64,000 bases of DNA, taken from NCBI GenBank assembly GCA_000231825.2, contig JH720342.1, forward strand, positions 80,590 through 144,589, written 5' to 3'. The position numbers and the translations under genes are program-made. Of this stretch, positions 1-11,557 are shown piece after piece; the first letter of the stretch is position 1, and each line of letters begins with the position of its first letter. Source of the DNA: Tetrahymena elliotti 4EA (Eukaryota > Ciliophora > Oligohymenophorea > Hymenostomatida > Tetrahymenidae). Under the pieces are notes generated by a model that was given only the letters and a program-made list of their open reading frames with translations, searched no databases and was not told the DNA's origin.

Positions 1-2450
1 GTCCTATCTCTGATGCTCCTTCTTTCCCAATTTAATTTTAGCTATTATTTGATAAAATCATGTTAAATAAAATTCATTAATTTATAAATTAAGTTATTGT
101 ATTCAGGATTAAAAAAAACTATCATTCAATTTTTCTAAAAATAATAAATAAAGTTTACTTCATGTCAAATTTTAAATTTGTAAGTTGAGTGCATTTACTT
201 AAGCCTAGTCCTATCTCTGATGCTCCTTCATTCCCAATTTAATTCTTCCTTTTTAAATAATAAATAAATGTTAAATATTGATCTTTTAATAAACTCAAAA
301 TAAAATTTATTAAAAAAATACATTAAAAAAAATGTAAAATTAAACTTACCAAAGATAAAACTCAAGATTTGTGAGTAATTTGAAGTTATTTAATGCTCTA
401 CCAATTACAAGAGCTCCTTCATTCCAAATTTAACTGAGGCTTTTATTTGATAAAATTATTTTAACAACATTATTTTAACTTATATTTTTTAATTTGATTA
501 AAAAACAGTTTAAAATAGAATAATTTAGCTATCGTAAAATATAAAAGATGGAAAATTAATCTTACGCAAGATCAATTTTTAGATTAGTAAGCAAATTACA
601 GGCACTTATAGCTTTACCAATAGCACATGCACCTTCATCCCCAATAGAATTATTTCTTTTATTTGTAAGATATGTTAAAGAAACAATATTAAAAAATAAT
701 TTACACTAAACTCAATTATAAATACTTAAGTTGAGTGCAATTACTTAAGCCTATCCCAATATTTTATGCACCTATTTCACCAATTTAATTTTTCCTTTTT
801 TTAAAAAAAATAAAATTAATTAATCGCTAATTAATATTTTTTGTAATTAAACTTAACAATAAAATTAAATAATATTAAATTGTTAAAAAATGTAAAAGAA
901 AATTACCTAATGTAAAAGTTTAGAGAAATAAGTAATCGACAGTTACTTAGTGCTATGCCAATAGCAGATGCTCCTTCATCCCCAATTTTATTGTAGCTTT
1001 ATTATTTTAAAATATAAAAGATAAAGTAAGTATATTTTAACCTAATAAGTTTTGAAGTTTTTTAAATAAATTTATTCGAATTTTGAACAACAGGTAGAAA
1101 TAGAAAAAGGAAATAAATTTATTTGAAATTAATAAATTATGATTAATTACGAAAGATCAATGGCTAAATTAGTAAGCATTTTACAACTACTTAATGCTTT
1201 GCCTATGTAAAAAGCTCCTTCTGAGCCAATCAAATTGTCACTTTTAAAAAAAATATTTTAACTTTATTTTTTTATTTTTAAAATAGATAAAATTAATTTG
1301 ATCAAGTATTTGTAAATTAAATACACAGAAACAAATAAAATTTACCCCATGATTAAATTCAAATTTGTAAGATTAGTGCAACAACTTATTCCTACTCCTA
1401 TGTTAGATGCCACTGCATCATTAATATTATTTTTCCTTTAAAAATTAATTTTATCAAATAATTAATGTATTTTTAATAGCATAAAAAGAATTAAAATTAC
1501 CAGAGCTTTAAATTTAGGTTAGTAAGCATTTTAAACCTACCTATCGTTGTAAGGATAGAAAATGCATCTTAATTGCTCATTAAATTTCCACTTTTATTAT
1601 TAAAAAAATAATTATTAAATTAATATTAATAACTCTTAAGAATTAGATATTTAATAAAATGTTTCTCTGAAATGAATTAATTAGATAGAACGAACCTTAA
1701 TTTACCATAAAACCTTGTTTACTTGCAATTCACAAGTAGCAAATTGAAAAAATAGAATTATCGAAGTTTTTTCCAAGAGTTTTAAAATTCTTACCTCTTA
1801 TCTCTCAATTGTTTGTAACGAGGTTTTATGGTATATTCATTTTCTAATCTTTTCTAGAGTAAAACTCATTTACATCTTAAATTAAGATTGAAGAGAGTTG
1901 TACATGTATTTTTTTTGAATATACAAGCGGTAAAGTAAATTAAGGTCTATCTTAAAATTATATAAAATTTATTCAAGTAGATTATCATAAAAATTTATTA
2001 AACTTTGGTAATTTTGACCCAAATTAAATATTTATCAAAAAACTGATACCTTAAATCAAGCTCTAGCTTCTGAAGATTAATGAAATTGTTTATAGAATCT
2101 TCTTAGATAACATTACCATGCAATCTTGCTTCCTATAATTTTCTACATCAAACAATAAGTTAAATCAATACAAAAAGATAAATTTTACTTAGGTTCTACT
2201 GGTAATAAATTGTTATATCCGAAAGCCTGTATAAAGAACTAAATATGAGAATATTTTTGATCATTACTAAGTAAAAAAATACAATTATGAATAATTTAAT
2301 GAAAAAGAAATTTAATTATGTATTAAACTAATAACTAATTGATGATAATGAAAAGATAAAATTCAAATAGCTAATATTATTAGGGTATGTTTTTTACCTC
2401 ATTTTATCATAAGTTGGTATATAATCTTTAAGGAATGAATAATCAACCAT
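1..2450 (-). CDS. LRR (ribonuclease-inhibitor-like) repeat protein, 5' part of gene, one repeat per exon
   Basis: Reading right to left, with TAA/TAG as Gln, exons are 2398-2450 (ATG at 2448-2450, protein starts MVDYSFLKDYIPTYDKM), 2189-2266, 2050-2142, then repeat exons 1501-1590, 1346-1435, 1151-1240, 907-996, 705-794, 566-655, 350-433, 159-248 and 1-41 (cut by the window edge). Every intron starts GT, ends AG and falls after the second base of a codon, and most repeat exons are exactly 90 nt. Each encodes one unit of the form N-x-I-G-x-E-G-A-x-x-I-G-x-x-L-x-x-C-x-x-L-x-x-L-x-L, for example NQIGNEGASEIGLGLSKC. Such repeats fold as a curved solenoid used for protein binding; the partner is unknown. 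The 459-nt intron before exon 1501-1590 carries an inverted repeat. The exon model is well supported by unbroken phase. The C-terminus lies outside the window. Confidence 0.85.
1683..1952. repeat. Imperfect nested inverted repeat inside an LRR-gene intron
   Basis: Inner arms are 1703-1722 and 1815-1833 (core taccataaaacct pairing with aggttttatggta). Outer arms are 1683-1704 and 1935-1952 (core ccttaattta pairing with taaattaagg). About 100 nt on the right side has no counterpart on the left. It could be the remains of a small inverted-repeat element, or an RNA hairpin in the intron. Confidence 0.6.
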
Positions 2451-3580
2451 GAGAGAATTGATTTTATCATCTGAAACATTTTCTTATCTATGTTTTAAAA
2501 CAATAAGAGAAATAAAATATATTATTTTACTGAATAAAATTAAATTATTACTGAAGATTTAAAATCAAAGATTTTAATTGGCAGCATTTCTTTAGAGAAG
2601 AATTAAGCTAAACTAATTATTTCTCATCTAGAATACAGTTTCTATTAATTTAATAAAAATAATTATAAAATCAAAAAGAAAAAGAAGGAATTAAATTAGA
2701 TTATAAAGTAAATAAATTATTTGAAAAAAAGACTTAAAATTGCTTTAATATTTAAAAAAGATAAAGTTTTTCAAAGATTCCTTATTAAAAGTATTAACAA
2801 AAATATCTTTATTTAATTTTTTTACTTCAACTATAGATCAACACTGGTTAGATCTTATAAATTAGATTTAATAAACTTTTAGTTTAAAAAAAAGTTTGTT
2901 TAACCATAAATGAGATAAAAAATAAACAATACATCCTCCAGATCATAAAATTTTTTACTCTAATTCTCCATTTTTTTTAATCTTTCCTTCCTTTTTTCTT
3001 ATTTCTCTTTTATTATTATTTATTTGATTAATTAATTAATAAACTAATCAGAAATTAATATCTTTAATTTTTTCTAGAAGAATCTGGGTAAACCAATTTT
3101 TAGAAGCATTAATTTAATTTTTATAAAATAAGAATATATATCTTCTTTCAATTCTTATTTAATTATTTATTAGCACTCTAACAAAAACAGAATTTATTTA
3201 GTTCAAAATATAGATATTATTAAACTAAATGATTTTCTTATTTATTTGTAGACTCTTTTAACAAATATTAATAGTTATGAATAAATATCTAATCATCTAT
3301 CAATTTATTTTTTATGCAATAAATAAAATCTTAATTTATTAATGGGTTAGTATTTATTCATAAAAAGGTAATAACTATTCTCTAAATTATACTAGGGTTG
3401 ATATTTTTAAATTTCATAAAAATTTTTTATCAAAATTCAAAAATTTTGAAAAAAATGTAGGCTATCTAAACTTTACTTGCCAGTAATATTTATATATATA
3501 ATAAAAAAATATCTTATTTTAAATATTGTATGTTTGTTAAAAAATTTCAAATTACTTTATAATATAAATTTCTTAGAAAC
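2451..3580. other. Intergenic region between two divergent LRR genes
   Basis: This is AT-rich sequence with TGA in all frames and no exon-like segment that I could recognise. It separates the start of the leftward LRR gene (2450) from the ATG of the rightward one (3581), so it should hold both promoters. No specific promoter motif is visible. Confidence 0.5.
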
Positions 3581-3847
3581 ATGCAGATTTATTCTATTTG
3601 TTTTTCACAATTTTGCATGGAAAAGTAAATCTATTTTTTAATCTTCGTTATTAATTATTCATATTCAGTTTAATATCTAAACAAATTTAAAAAAGGAAAT
3701 AAATGTTAATAAAAAATTAAAAAAATTTTACAAATCTCAGTGAAGTACTAAATTTGTTTAGAAATAACAATATATTTTAATTTTTATAAATTAAAAGTTC
3801 TTCAGCTCTAATTTAACTTCTTACTTAAATCTTCATATTGATTTGAG
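3581..3847 (+). pseudogene. First exon of the second LRR gene, frameshifted relative to its paralogue
   Basis: An ATG at 3581 opens a frame that runs to TGA at 3839-3841. Compared with the intact first exon of the LRR gene at 47602-47831, the same segments are present, including an SSNLTSYLNLHIDLR-like stretch just before a GT at 3848. Here one base is missing after tgaagtac near 3748, so that stretch lies in another frame (3746-3847). Either this exon is broken, or an extra splice with acceptor at 3744-3745 restores the frame. The same damage region appears in the duplicate near 6290. Confidence 0.45.
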
Positions 3848-4060
3848 GTAATTATTAACTTTTCTTTAAAATAATCAAATCTATCAATTATGATTTTTAT
3901 CCTCAAGTAAAAAATGTTTAAATATAAATTTAGTATTTTTTTGATCAACAATAAATTTACCTTATGAATAACTGGCTGTTTACTGTTGATTTTATTCAAA
4001 TCTTTATTTTTTGGCTTTCTTTACAATACTTTAATCTTTATTTTTATCACTTTTTAAAAG

Positions 4061-5733
4061 AGGGAAATAGATTGACTAAATAGATGCATAGAAATTAGGA
4101 TCTGCCTTAAATTAATGTTACAATCTCTAAACTTTGACTCTTGAGCTTGTGTAATGAATGAATTAATAAATCAAGTTGGTTTATTTGATATTATTAATTT
4201 TTATTTGTATTTTTTAGATTTAATTCAAATTTTATATTCTTATCATTGTTTTAAATATTTATTTTTATAATTTTTTAAAAGTTACAATAATATTAATGAA
4301 ATGGGGGCGTAAGGATTAGTATCTGGTTTAGCATTATGTTCTAAACTCTAAACTTTAAATCTTAATCTTGAGTAAAAATAATGTTTCAATATTAATAATA
4401 AATGAAATAGTCAATAAATAAAGATTTTAATTTATGAGCTACTAACTGACTAATTTAGGTGGGTTAAATTGAGATTTGCTTGGTTATCTTGCTAGCTCAT
4501 TCATTAATTTTCATTTGTTCTGAATAGATTTAATTTCAATTTTAAAGTTTTATGTTTTTTTCTGATTAAAAATTTACTTTTTAATTATTTAAAAGCGGGA
4601 ATAATATTGGTGAAAAGGCTGCTTAAGGATTAGGATCATGCTTAGCATAATATTCTAATCTCTAAACTTTGGCTCTTAGCTTCTAGTAAAAATAGAGTTT
4701 CAATATTAATTAATTATTTATTTTTTAATTTATGAATTGATGAATCAATAAATTATAAAAATTTTAATTTGTGAGTGATTGACTGATTGTTTAGCTGATT
4801 AATTTCATTTGATTTACTTGATTTTTTTTTTTCTCATTAATTAATTTTTATTAGTTCTTTTCAAATTTCATTAAAATTTTTATGTTTTTCTCACTATTTT
4901 CAATATTTTTCTTTCATTTTATTTATTTTTCTTATTTTTAAAAGTTATTGTTATATTGGTAAAGTGGGAATATAAGGATTAGTATCTGGCTTAACATAAT
5001 GCTCTAATCTGTAAGCTGTGGACCTTTTCTTATTGTAAAAATAAAATAACATTTCAATATTAATTTTACAATTTTGAATGAATGAATAAATTAAGGCTTT
5101 AATTTATGAGCTGCTAGCTGTGGCTAGCTGATTTGCTAATTTAGGTTTGTTAACTTGATATTTGCTCCACTGGCTTGTTTGATAACTAGCTAACTGATTC
5201 ATTCATTATTTTTAATTTTTGTTTTCAAGATTTAATTCAAATTTTTTATGTTTTTCTAATTTTTAAATATTTTTTCATTCAATAATTATATTTTTCTAAT
5301 AGTGGGAATAATATTGATGAAATGGGGGCATAAGAATTAGTATCTGGCTTAGTATAATGTTCTAATCTCTAAACTTTGGGTATTGGCTTAAGGTAAAATC
5401 AGTGTTTCAATATAAATAAATTATTTCTTTTTGAATATATGTATATATGAATAAATAAATAAACTTTAATTTATGAGCTACTGACTGACTAATTAATTAA
5501 TTTGTGTTGACTTACTTTATATTTTTATATATCATTCATTAATTTATATTTGTTGTTTTTAGATTTAATTCAAATTTTTATGTTTTTCTCATTCTTTTAA
5601 ATCTTTCTTTTTTCAATATTTATTTTTATAATTTATTTAAAGTGAGAATAATATTGGCGTAACAGGCAGATAAGGGTTAAGATCAAGACTATTAAAAGCA
5701 AAAAGATTAGTTGAATTATAATTAGAATATTGA
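4061..5733 (+). CDS. LRR repeat protein, repeat exons and C-terminus
   Basis: Exons are 4061-4150, 4282-4371, 4596-4685, 4945-5034, 5303-5392 and terminal exon 5643-5733. The first five are exactly 90 nt, start after AG, end before GTAA/GTAAA-type donors, and are in the same phase (one base, 29 codons, two bases). Each encodes one LRR unit, such as NNIGEKAAQGLGSCLAQ followed by SNLQTLAL. The terminal exon encodes a last unit and the end AKRLVELQLEY, then TGA at 5731-5733. These LRR units match those of the cluster at 45.8-47.8 kb. The protein would be a small all-LRR solenoid. Its N-terminal exon (3581-3847) appears frameshifted, so whether the gene is expressed is open; the repeat exons themselves carry no damage. 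Confidence 0.7.
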
Positions 5734-5974
5734 AATATTGATTTCTATTTTTGAAACTCACTTGCTATTGAAATAATTTTTTGCTGAAATAATATTAATT
5801 TTATCTTAGCAATAAACCTAAAATAAAAATAAATAAAAATCTTGTCTGAATATGACAAATTAATTATGTATTAATGTTTATTAGTCAGATTTCTTTTATT
5901 TATTTAAATTAAATTTTTTATATTTATTTAATTTAAAATAACTTTTTCATTCTATCTTGTTAAAAAAAGATATT
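5734..5974 (+). other. 3' flank of the LRR gene
   Basis: AT-rich sequence follows the TGA at 5731-5733. I see no coding segment. The duplicated 5' flank of the LRR gene begins near 5975. Confidence 0.5.
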
Positions 5975-6965
5975 TTTGAATTTCCTAAATTAAAATAATT
6001 TGAAAAAAATGAAGGTTATGTAAACTTTAATTTCCCAGTAATATTTATATTTATCTCTATTATATAATAAAAAAAATATCTTATTTTAAATATTGAATGT
6101 TTGTTAAAAAATTCCAAATTACTTTTTAATACAGATTTATTCAATTTATTTTTATATTTTGCACAATTTTGCTTGAAAAAATAAATCTAATTTTTCATGT
6201 TCATTATCAATTACTATTCAGTCTCAAAAAGAAATAAAATTAAAAAAGGAAATGAATTATTAAATTAAAAAAATTTTACAAATCTCAGTGAAATACTAAA
6301 TTTGTTTAGAAAGAATAATATATTTTAATTTTTATAAATTAAAAGTTCCTCAGCTCTAATTTAACTTCTTACTTAAATCTTCATATTGATTTGAGGTAAT
6401 TATTAAATTTTCTTTAAAATAATCAAATCTATTAATTATGACTTTTATCCTCTGATAAAAAAATGTTTAAATATAAATTAAGTATTTTGTTTGATCAACA
6501 ATAACTTTACTTTATGAATGACTGGCTGTGTAGTGCTGATTTTATCCAAATCTTAATGTTTTTTTCTTTCTTTTTAATATTTAAATTTTTCTTTTTATCA
6601 CTTTTAAAAATTTAAAAGAGGTAAATATATTAACTAAATGGATGCATAAAGGCTAGGAGCTCATGTAAAAATAGAGTTTCAATATTAATTTAGCATTTTA
6701 GAATGAATCTTTAATTTATGAGCTACTGATTCACTAAGTTGGGTAGGTTAACTCGAGACCTGCTTGGTTATCTTGCTCACTTATTCATTTGTTTCCATTT
6801 GTTCTCAACAGCTTTTAATTAAAATTTTTATGATTTATACTTTGATTAAATATTTATTCTTATAATTTTAAAAAGTGGGAATGATATTGACTAAAAAGGA
6901 GCATAAGGATTAGGATCAAGCTTAGCATATTGTTCCAATCTCTAAACTTTACTCTTAGCTTATAG
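5975..6965 (+). pseudogene. Decayed duplicate of the LRR gene 5' half
   Basis: The segment from about 5975 to 6640 repeats 3420-4060 at an offset of about 2.55 kb (for example ctcagtgaa at 3736 and 6284, and tcttcatattgatttgag in both). Two LRR exons follow. The one beginning near 6620 has lost its middle: it jumps from the ggctaggagc motif straight to a tcatgtaaaaat donor. The one at 6876-6964 is 89 nt instead of 90, which breaks the reading frame. No terminal exon follows. This is a non-functional copy. Confidence 0.65.
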
Positions 6966-9278
6966 TAAAAATAGAGTTTCAATATTAATTAATTATGTAT
7001 CTTTCAAAAATCATTAAAAAAATATTTAAATTATCCTACTTAAAAATATTATTTTAATTAAGCAGCTTGCATCTTAATTAATATTATTGTCTATGATAAA
7101 AATATTTCTAAAAAAGTGGAAAACCAACCACCTTATTTTAAATGGCACATGACTTACAAAAAAATTGTATTAATTTTAAATTTCTAAATTCCAAAAATAA
7201 TGAAGGTTGATTTACATACAGTAGTAAATAATAATTGAATTAAAATTGAGATTAAATAAACTAAAAAGGATTATATAAAATGAAAAAAAAAAAAATTATA
7301 TTTTTTAACATTTAGATTGTCAAATTTTATGTATTTTTTTAAGAAGAAAAATAATATTTTCATCTTGTTATTTCTCCATAGGGATGCAGGTCAAAGCATA
7401 TTTTACAGCATTTAAATCAAGATTGATAATATTTTTAATCTTAATTGAAAGGGCAAGCCAAATTAAATACATAATAGATCCACCTAAGAATATGTAAAAG
7501 AGTAAGAACAGTTTTTAAGTTTCTTATTTTTATAGAAGAATATTAAGTAAAGAAGATAAAAGATTTTTGAAATTATCATTTGGGATGTTAAAACCCTATG
7601 GAATTATGTATGGATATTCAATAGTTAGTGCATATTAATTCTCTTGATCTATTGTTTAACTGGGAGATTTGTCATTCACATTATCGAAAATTTAGTTTAA
7701 ATACTTAGAATAGTGAATTAATACTGATAGAAATCCTTGTTAAAAAATTCTTAAGACTGGGGAGGAATTTGAGCATTATATCTCTTCTGTATTATAAAAC
7801 TAACAAATGTCCTCATGTAAATACTTTTTAAGGTTATTTTACTCGTCTTGATCTAAATAGGACGAAGATTAAAGAAAATCATTAATTTTTACTATAAACT
7901 CATTTAGATTTTTAATGCTATTTATGAAAGTATTTTTGAGATTTACTTAATCTTAAGCTGGGAATTTTTGATCTGCAGATTTAATTACATTAATCCTGAG
8001 AACATTCTCGCTGAGTGTTAAAATATTTTAAAAACCAAGTAAATTATCTAGGTTGTAAGAATACAATTCTAATCTCTATTTAATATCATTTTAATATTTA
8101 AAGCTTACTCCTAAAGCCACAGAAATAAAAGCAATGTAGCTGAAACAAAATAAAAGAAAAAGAAAATAGTATTTAAACGATTTAAGGCTAGTTTAGATTA
8201 AATAACTTGAAATTTACTATCTCTATTTTACAACAATATTATTTTTATTGTATTTTTAGCCTTGATTATAAGAATTCATTCTTTGTAAATCTGAATCTTT
8301 TTTATAAGCATTTAAGAAGTCAAATGCAATCCATTCCTTGTTATCACTTATCAACTTTGCTTAAAATTACTAGAATTTATTTATTTGCTAATCAACTTCC
8401 TCATATGTAAAACGAGAAATAACTTAAAGTACAACTTCTTAAAATGTATTAATACTCTTTACTACTGGTATTACTAAGACTAAAAATATAAAAATAATGG
8501 CAGAAATTAATATTAAAGAAAATATCAAAAATTATTTTATCTTTTCAATCAAATCTTATTCCTTTTGAATTACAAGCTAAATACTTTTAGTGACTATTTA
8601 ACTATTTTACAAGAAATTGCTTTATAAATAGTATAAGCTGTTTTTATAAACTTAATTTTGCTATTAGATTATTTCTAAATCGCTTAATTGGGTCATAGAA
8701 AGAGTATTATAATACAAAAAACTTATTAAAGACTATTATTCATTTTCACCTTCTCTTTTTACAAAAAATAATAAATTTTCATTTCAATTTGTTTTCAAGA
8801 AATATAATATCATAATACCTCTGATCCTCAATAAAAAAATGATCGTATTTTTATACTGTGGGGAGGGTTTTATGTAATGAACCTCAATCAGTAACTCAAC
8901 TTGGTACTTGTAATTGAGGACTGAGGTTCAGAGGTAATATGGTATATGAATAAAATAAAATTTACCCTAAAATATAAATTTAAGAGTCTATGGTTTGGTA
9001 AAGGTCAGTGTTTTCTTTGATTAATTAGAGCTAATTCATATATGATGTAATCAGGTTTTAAAATTGAGTTGAGTTAGCAGAATAAATTTACTCTTTTTAT
9101 AAATTAGGCTAAATATTTAAATATTTTTCATAAATCAATAGTTCTGTTAAAGTAAATTAAGAGATGTATTCAAATAGTTAAGAATAAGCTTTGATGATAT
9201 TTAGATTAGTCAAAAAAGAGTCTTCTTAGATAAATATGAAAAGAAGTATTAAACAAGAAATTGATGTAAATATCAAAG
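6966..9278. other. Relic-rich region without a confident gene
   Basis: Frames on the + strand at 7560-8040 read like protein (segments such as KTGEEFEHYISSVLQNQ and NKCPHVNTFQGYF), but they are interrupted by several TGA codons and at least one frameshift near 7805. A later segment, 8207-8594, is open but unrecognised. I take this as remains of genes rather than a functional one. No RNA gene was recognised. Confidence 0.4.
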
Positions 9279-9778
9279 ATGACCAACCTATTATTTAGAA
9301 ATCTTAAATATAAATACTTTGAATATTTGAATTAATTACCAAATAAGAAACGACCTATTTGTGAACCTTTAATTTGTTACTTAAAGACTATGTTTCTGAT
9401 CACTTCATTTTATTTAATTGATTCAACATTAGAATTTGTTTCAAATACCTAATTGGCTTCTTCTTTATTCAAGTTTTCTGATTAAATTTTTGAAGTCTCT
9501 TAAGGAAACTTTGATGATAAAGCTTAAGTTTACTATTAACTGAGATTATAATTTTAGAATTAGCTTATCTTTCTTTGTTGTTAGGATTATAAGATTTTTT
9601 CTTAGTAAATATTTTATTAAGACATATCATCCTGCTTTGCCAACAAACTGTTTAATATATCTGTTTCATTTAGTTTGGTATCCTCACAGTTATATTAAAG
9701 TGACTCTTCTCTCTTTCTATTTGTAATTAATTAAATCGAACTCTTAAACTCATCAATATCCGTTCTTTAAGAAATTTG
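9279..9778 (+). CDS. Open frame of uncertain reality, unrecognised
   Basis: An ATG at 9279 opens about 165 codons to TGA at 9776-9778. The protein is plausible in composition (for example NKKRPICEPLICYLKTMF and QIFEVSQGNFDDKAQVYYQ) but matches no family I know. Overlapping frames on the same strand are also long, and with TGA as the only stop, frames of this length arise by chance now and then in AT-rich DNA. It could equally be part of a decayed gene. No good intron boundaries were found. Confidence 0.25.
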
Positions 9779-11005
9779 AATCTTTTGATCATTTTCAAAT
9801 TCATTTTAATATGAGAGCGTTTTAAACAACGATTGCTACATTAATAGCTATTCAAAAGTCATTATTGATTTTTCATTATTTTAATTTTTGAAATTAGATT
9901 CATTATATTTATAATTATTTGTATTGTTAAATTGTTTGTAAAATTAATTTATTTTCATTCCATTCTTTTAACCATGATGCTTCTATTTTGCTTAATTAGA
10001 AAATTATGTATTTTATTCTTTTTAATCATAAATAAATGAGTCTTGGCATGTTTCATAACTATTATTGCTTATTTTATTTTACTCCGAATTCTCTTCTCTT
10101 ATGAAAGAAGCCAAATAAGTTGATTGAAATTAATCTCTTTAGGTTTAATTGTCTTATGTAAATCCTTTCGAATAATCTAATTCCTGAATTTTCTGTAATT
10201 TAGATCTTTAAAAATGTTATAATGAATAATCAAAGCTAGCAGGTTGGATATCTTCTAAGCTCAGTTCAAACACATATTCTTCTATTACACTTTCATAATT
10301 TTTTCTTATTTTTTTTATTCTATTAACAAGCATACAACCAAATCCTTAAAATATACTCTAACAATTCTTAAACTGCCAAATCTTTTTAAAATAAATAAAA
10401 ATGTATTTAAAAAGTATAAACAATTAAATACAATTAATTAGGTAAATGTTTTATGAAATGTTAAAATGAGAAAATATGGTATAGAATTTACTTCAGCATT
10501 TGCTTTCTAAAAATCAACTAAGGCATTAATAAACTTTATTTAAGTTTCTAAAAGTGTTTATTAGAGGCCTGACTCTTTTGTTTAGTCATTATTTTTATAA
10601 TTATTGAAATTAAGATTGGTCAAAAGGTCTTGACTTTTTGAGGAATCTAGCAAATCTTTTAAAAGAAATAAATTTAACTTTTTTTGTTTACAAATTTGTA
10701 ATTTTGAGATGATGGGGTCAGATTAATCAATGTTTTAATTTGAATTTATTGATTTTAGGAATTTAGAAACTAGTTTAGTTAACTGAGGTACGATTAAAAA
10801 AATATTAAGAGATTCTAAATGCTTTTTAAGATAGGTTTTTTCTTTATTTAAATCCTAATAATTATTTAAATTAATAAAAATTAATTTACTTATCTCTTTA
10901 TATATTATTTAATTACATCATTATGAGAATTCTATATCGAAAATAAATGATTGAAGAAATTTATGTTGAATCCAATAATCTAACCCAATTGATTAAATGT
11001 GATGT
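9779..11005. other. No confident gene
   Basis: One + strand frame continues through 9540-10560 with protein-like stretches but with TGA at about 9898, 10100 and later. It is either chance or a relic. Nothing else is recognisable. Confidence 0.4.
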
Positions 11006-11248
11006 AAGAAGTATGAGAATCGAGTTTCAAAAGAATAGCATTCATCTATAAATCATCAGTTATCCCATAAACCAGAGTCAGCTAAAGAGTTATTGGAACA
11101 AAGAATCCTTACTTATTTCTGCAAAACACTTGATGGTTCTGTTCTAAAAATTTACTATGTCCTCTAATAATAAAAGCATTTATTAATTCATCATGGACTT
11201 ATGCAACATACTGAGGCATAAGCTGCTTAATATGATCAATTGATTTGA
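11006..11248 (+). pseudogene. Alpha/beta-hydrolase-like N-terminal fragment
   Basis: The frame encodes about 80 residues with the layout of the start of a monoglyceride-lipase-type hydrolase: a strand pair around CKTLDGSVLKIYYV, then a strand ending in an HHG motif (LLIHHGLMQHTEAQ), where family members have the oxyanion-hole HG loop. The next expected elements, the GHGxS segment and the GxSxG nucleophile elbow, do not follow: the frame stops at TGA 11246-11248. It is probably a truncated copy, unless an unrecognised intron leads on. The family call rests on motif layout alone. Confidence 0.4.
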
Positions 11249-11557
11249 ATTCTTAATTATTAAAACCAAAAAATTTAGCAAGAAAAGTGCTTTGATTATT
11301 TAATATTTTTCCAAAACTTTAAGTGATACTTGCTTGAACTATTTAGATGTGCCCTTTAATTAAATTTAAAGAATTTAATTCACTTTAAGATCTCTCCATA
11401 TTCTAACTAATCAAAAGGCTCATCTCTTATTAAAGTTTATGTGATCTCTTTATCTCTCCATGAGCTATTATCTAAAACACTTACTAGATCTTTTAAAAAA
11501 ATCATTTTAGTTTAAAAAGAAATTTAAATTTATTTGTTTAACAGGTTTTTTTTGTAG

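Noticed and set aside
3808..3999. A 63-residue frame on the - strand
   Set aside because: It lies opposite the first exon and first intron of an LRR gene and has no recognisable content.
5310..5410. The recurring ~90-nt blocks with (g)gcataaggattag as a dispersed DNA repeat or mobile element
   Set aside because: They translate in one frame to LRR units and are bounded by AG and GT in constant phase, so they are coding exons, not a transposon.
8207..8410. A 67-residue frame on the + strand
   Set aside because: It has no ATG start, extends to 8594 when TAA is read as Gln, and matches nothing. The area is full of broken frames.
9540..10560. A long + strand frame with membrane-like segments (KYFIKTYHPALPTN, SSVQTHILLLHFHNFFLFF)
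   Set aside because: It contains several in-frame TGA codons. The other genes here use TGA as stop, so reassignment of TGA is not credible. It is chance or a relic.
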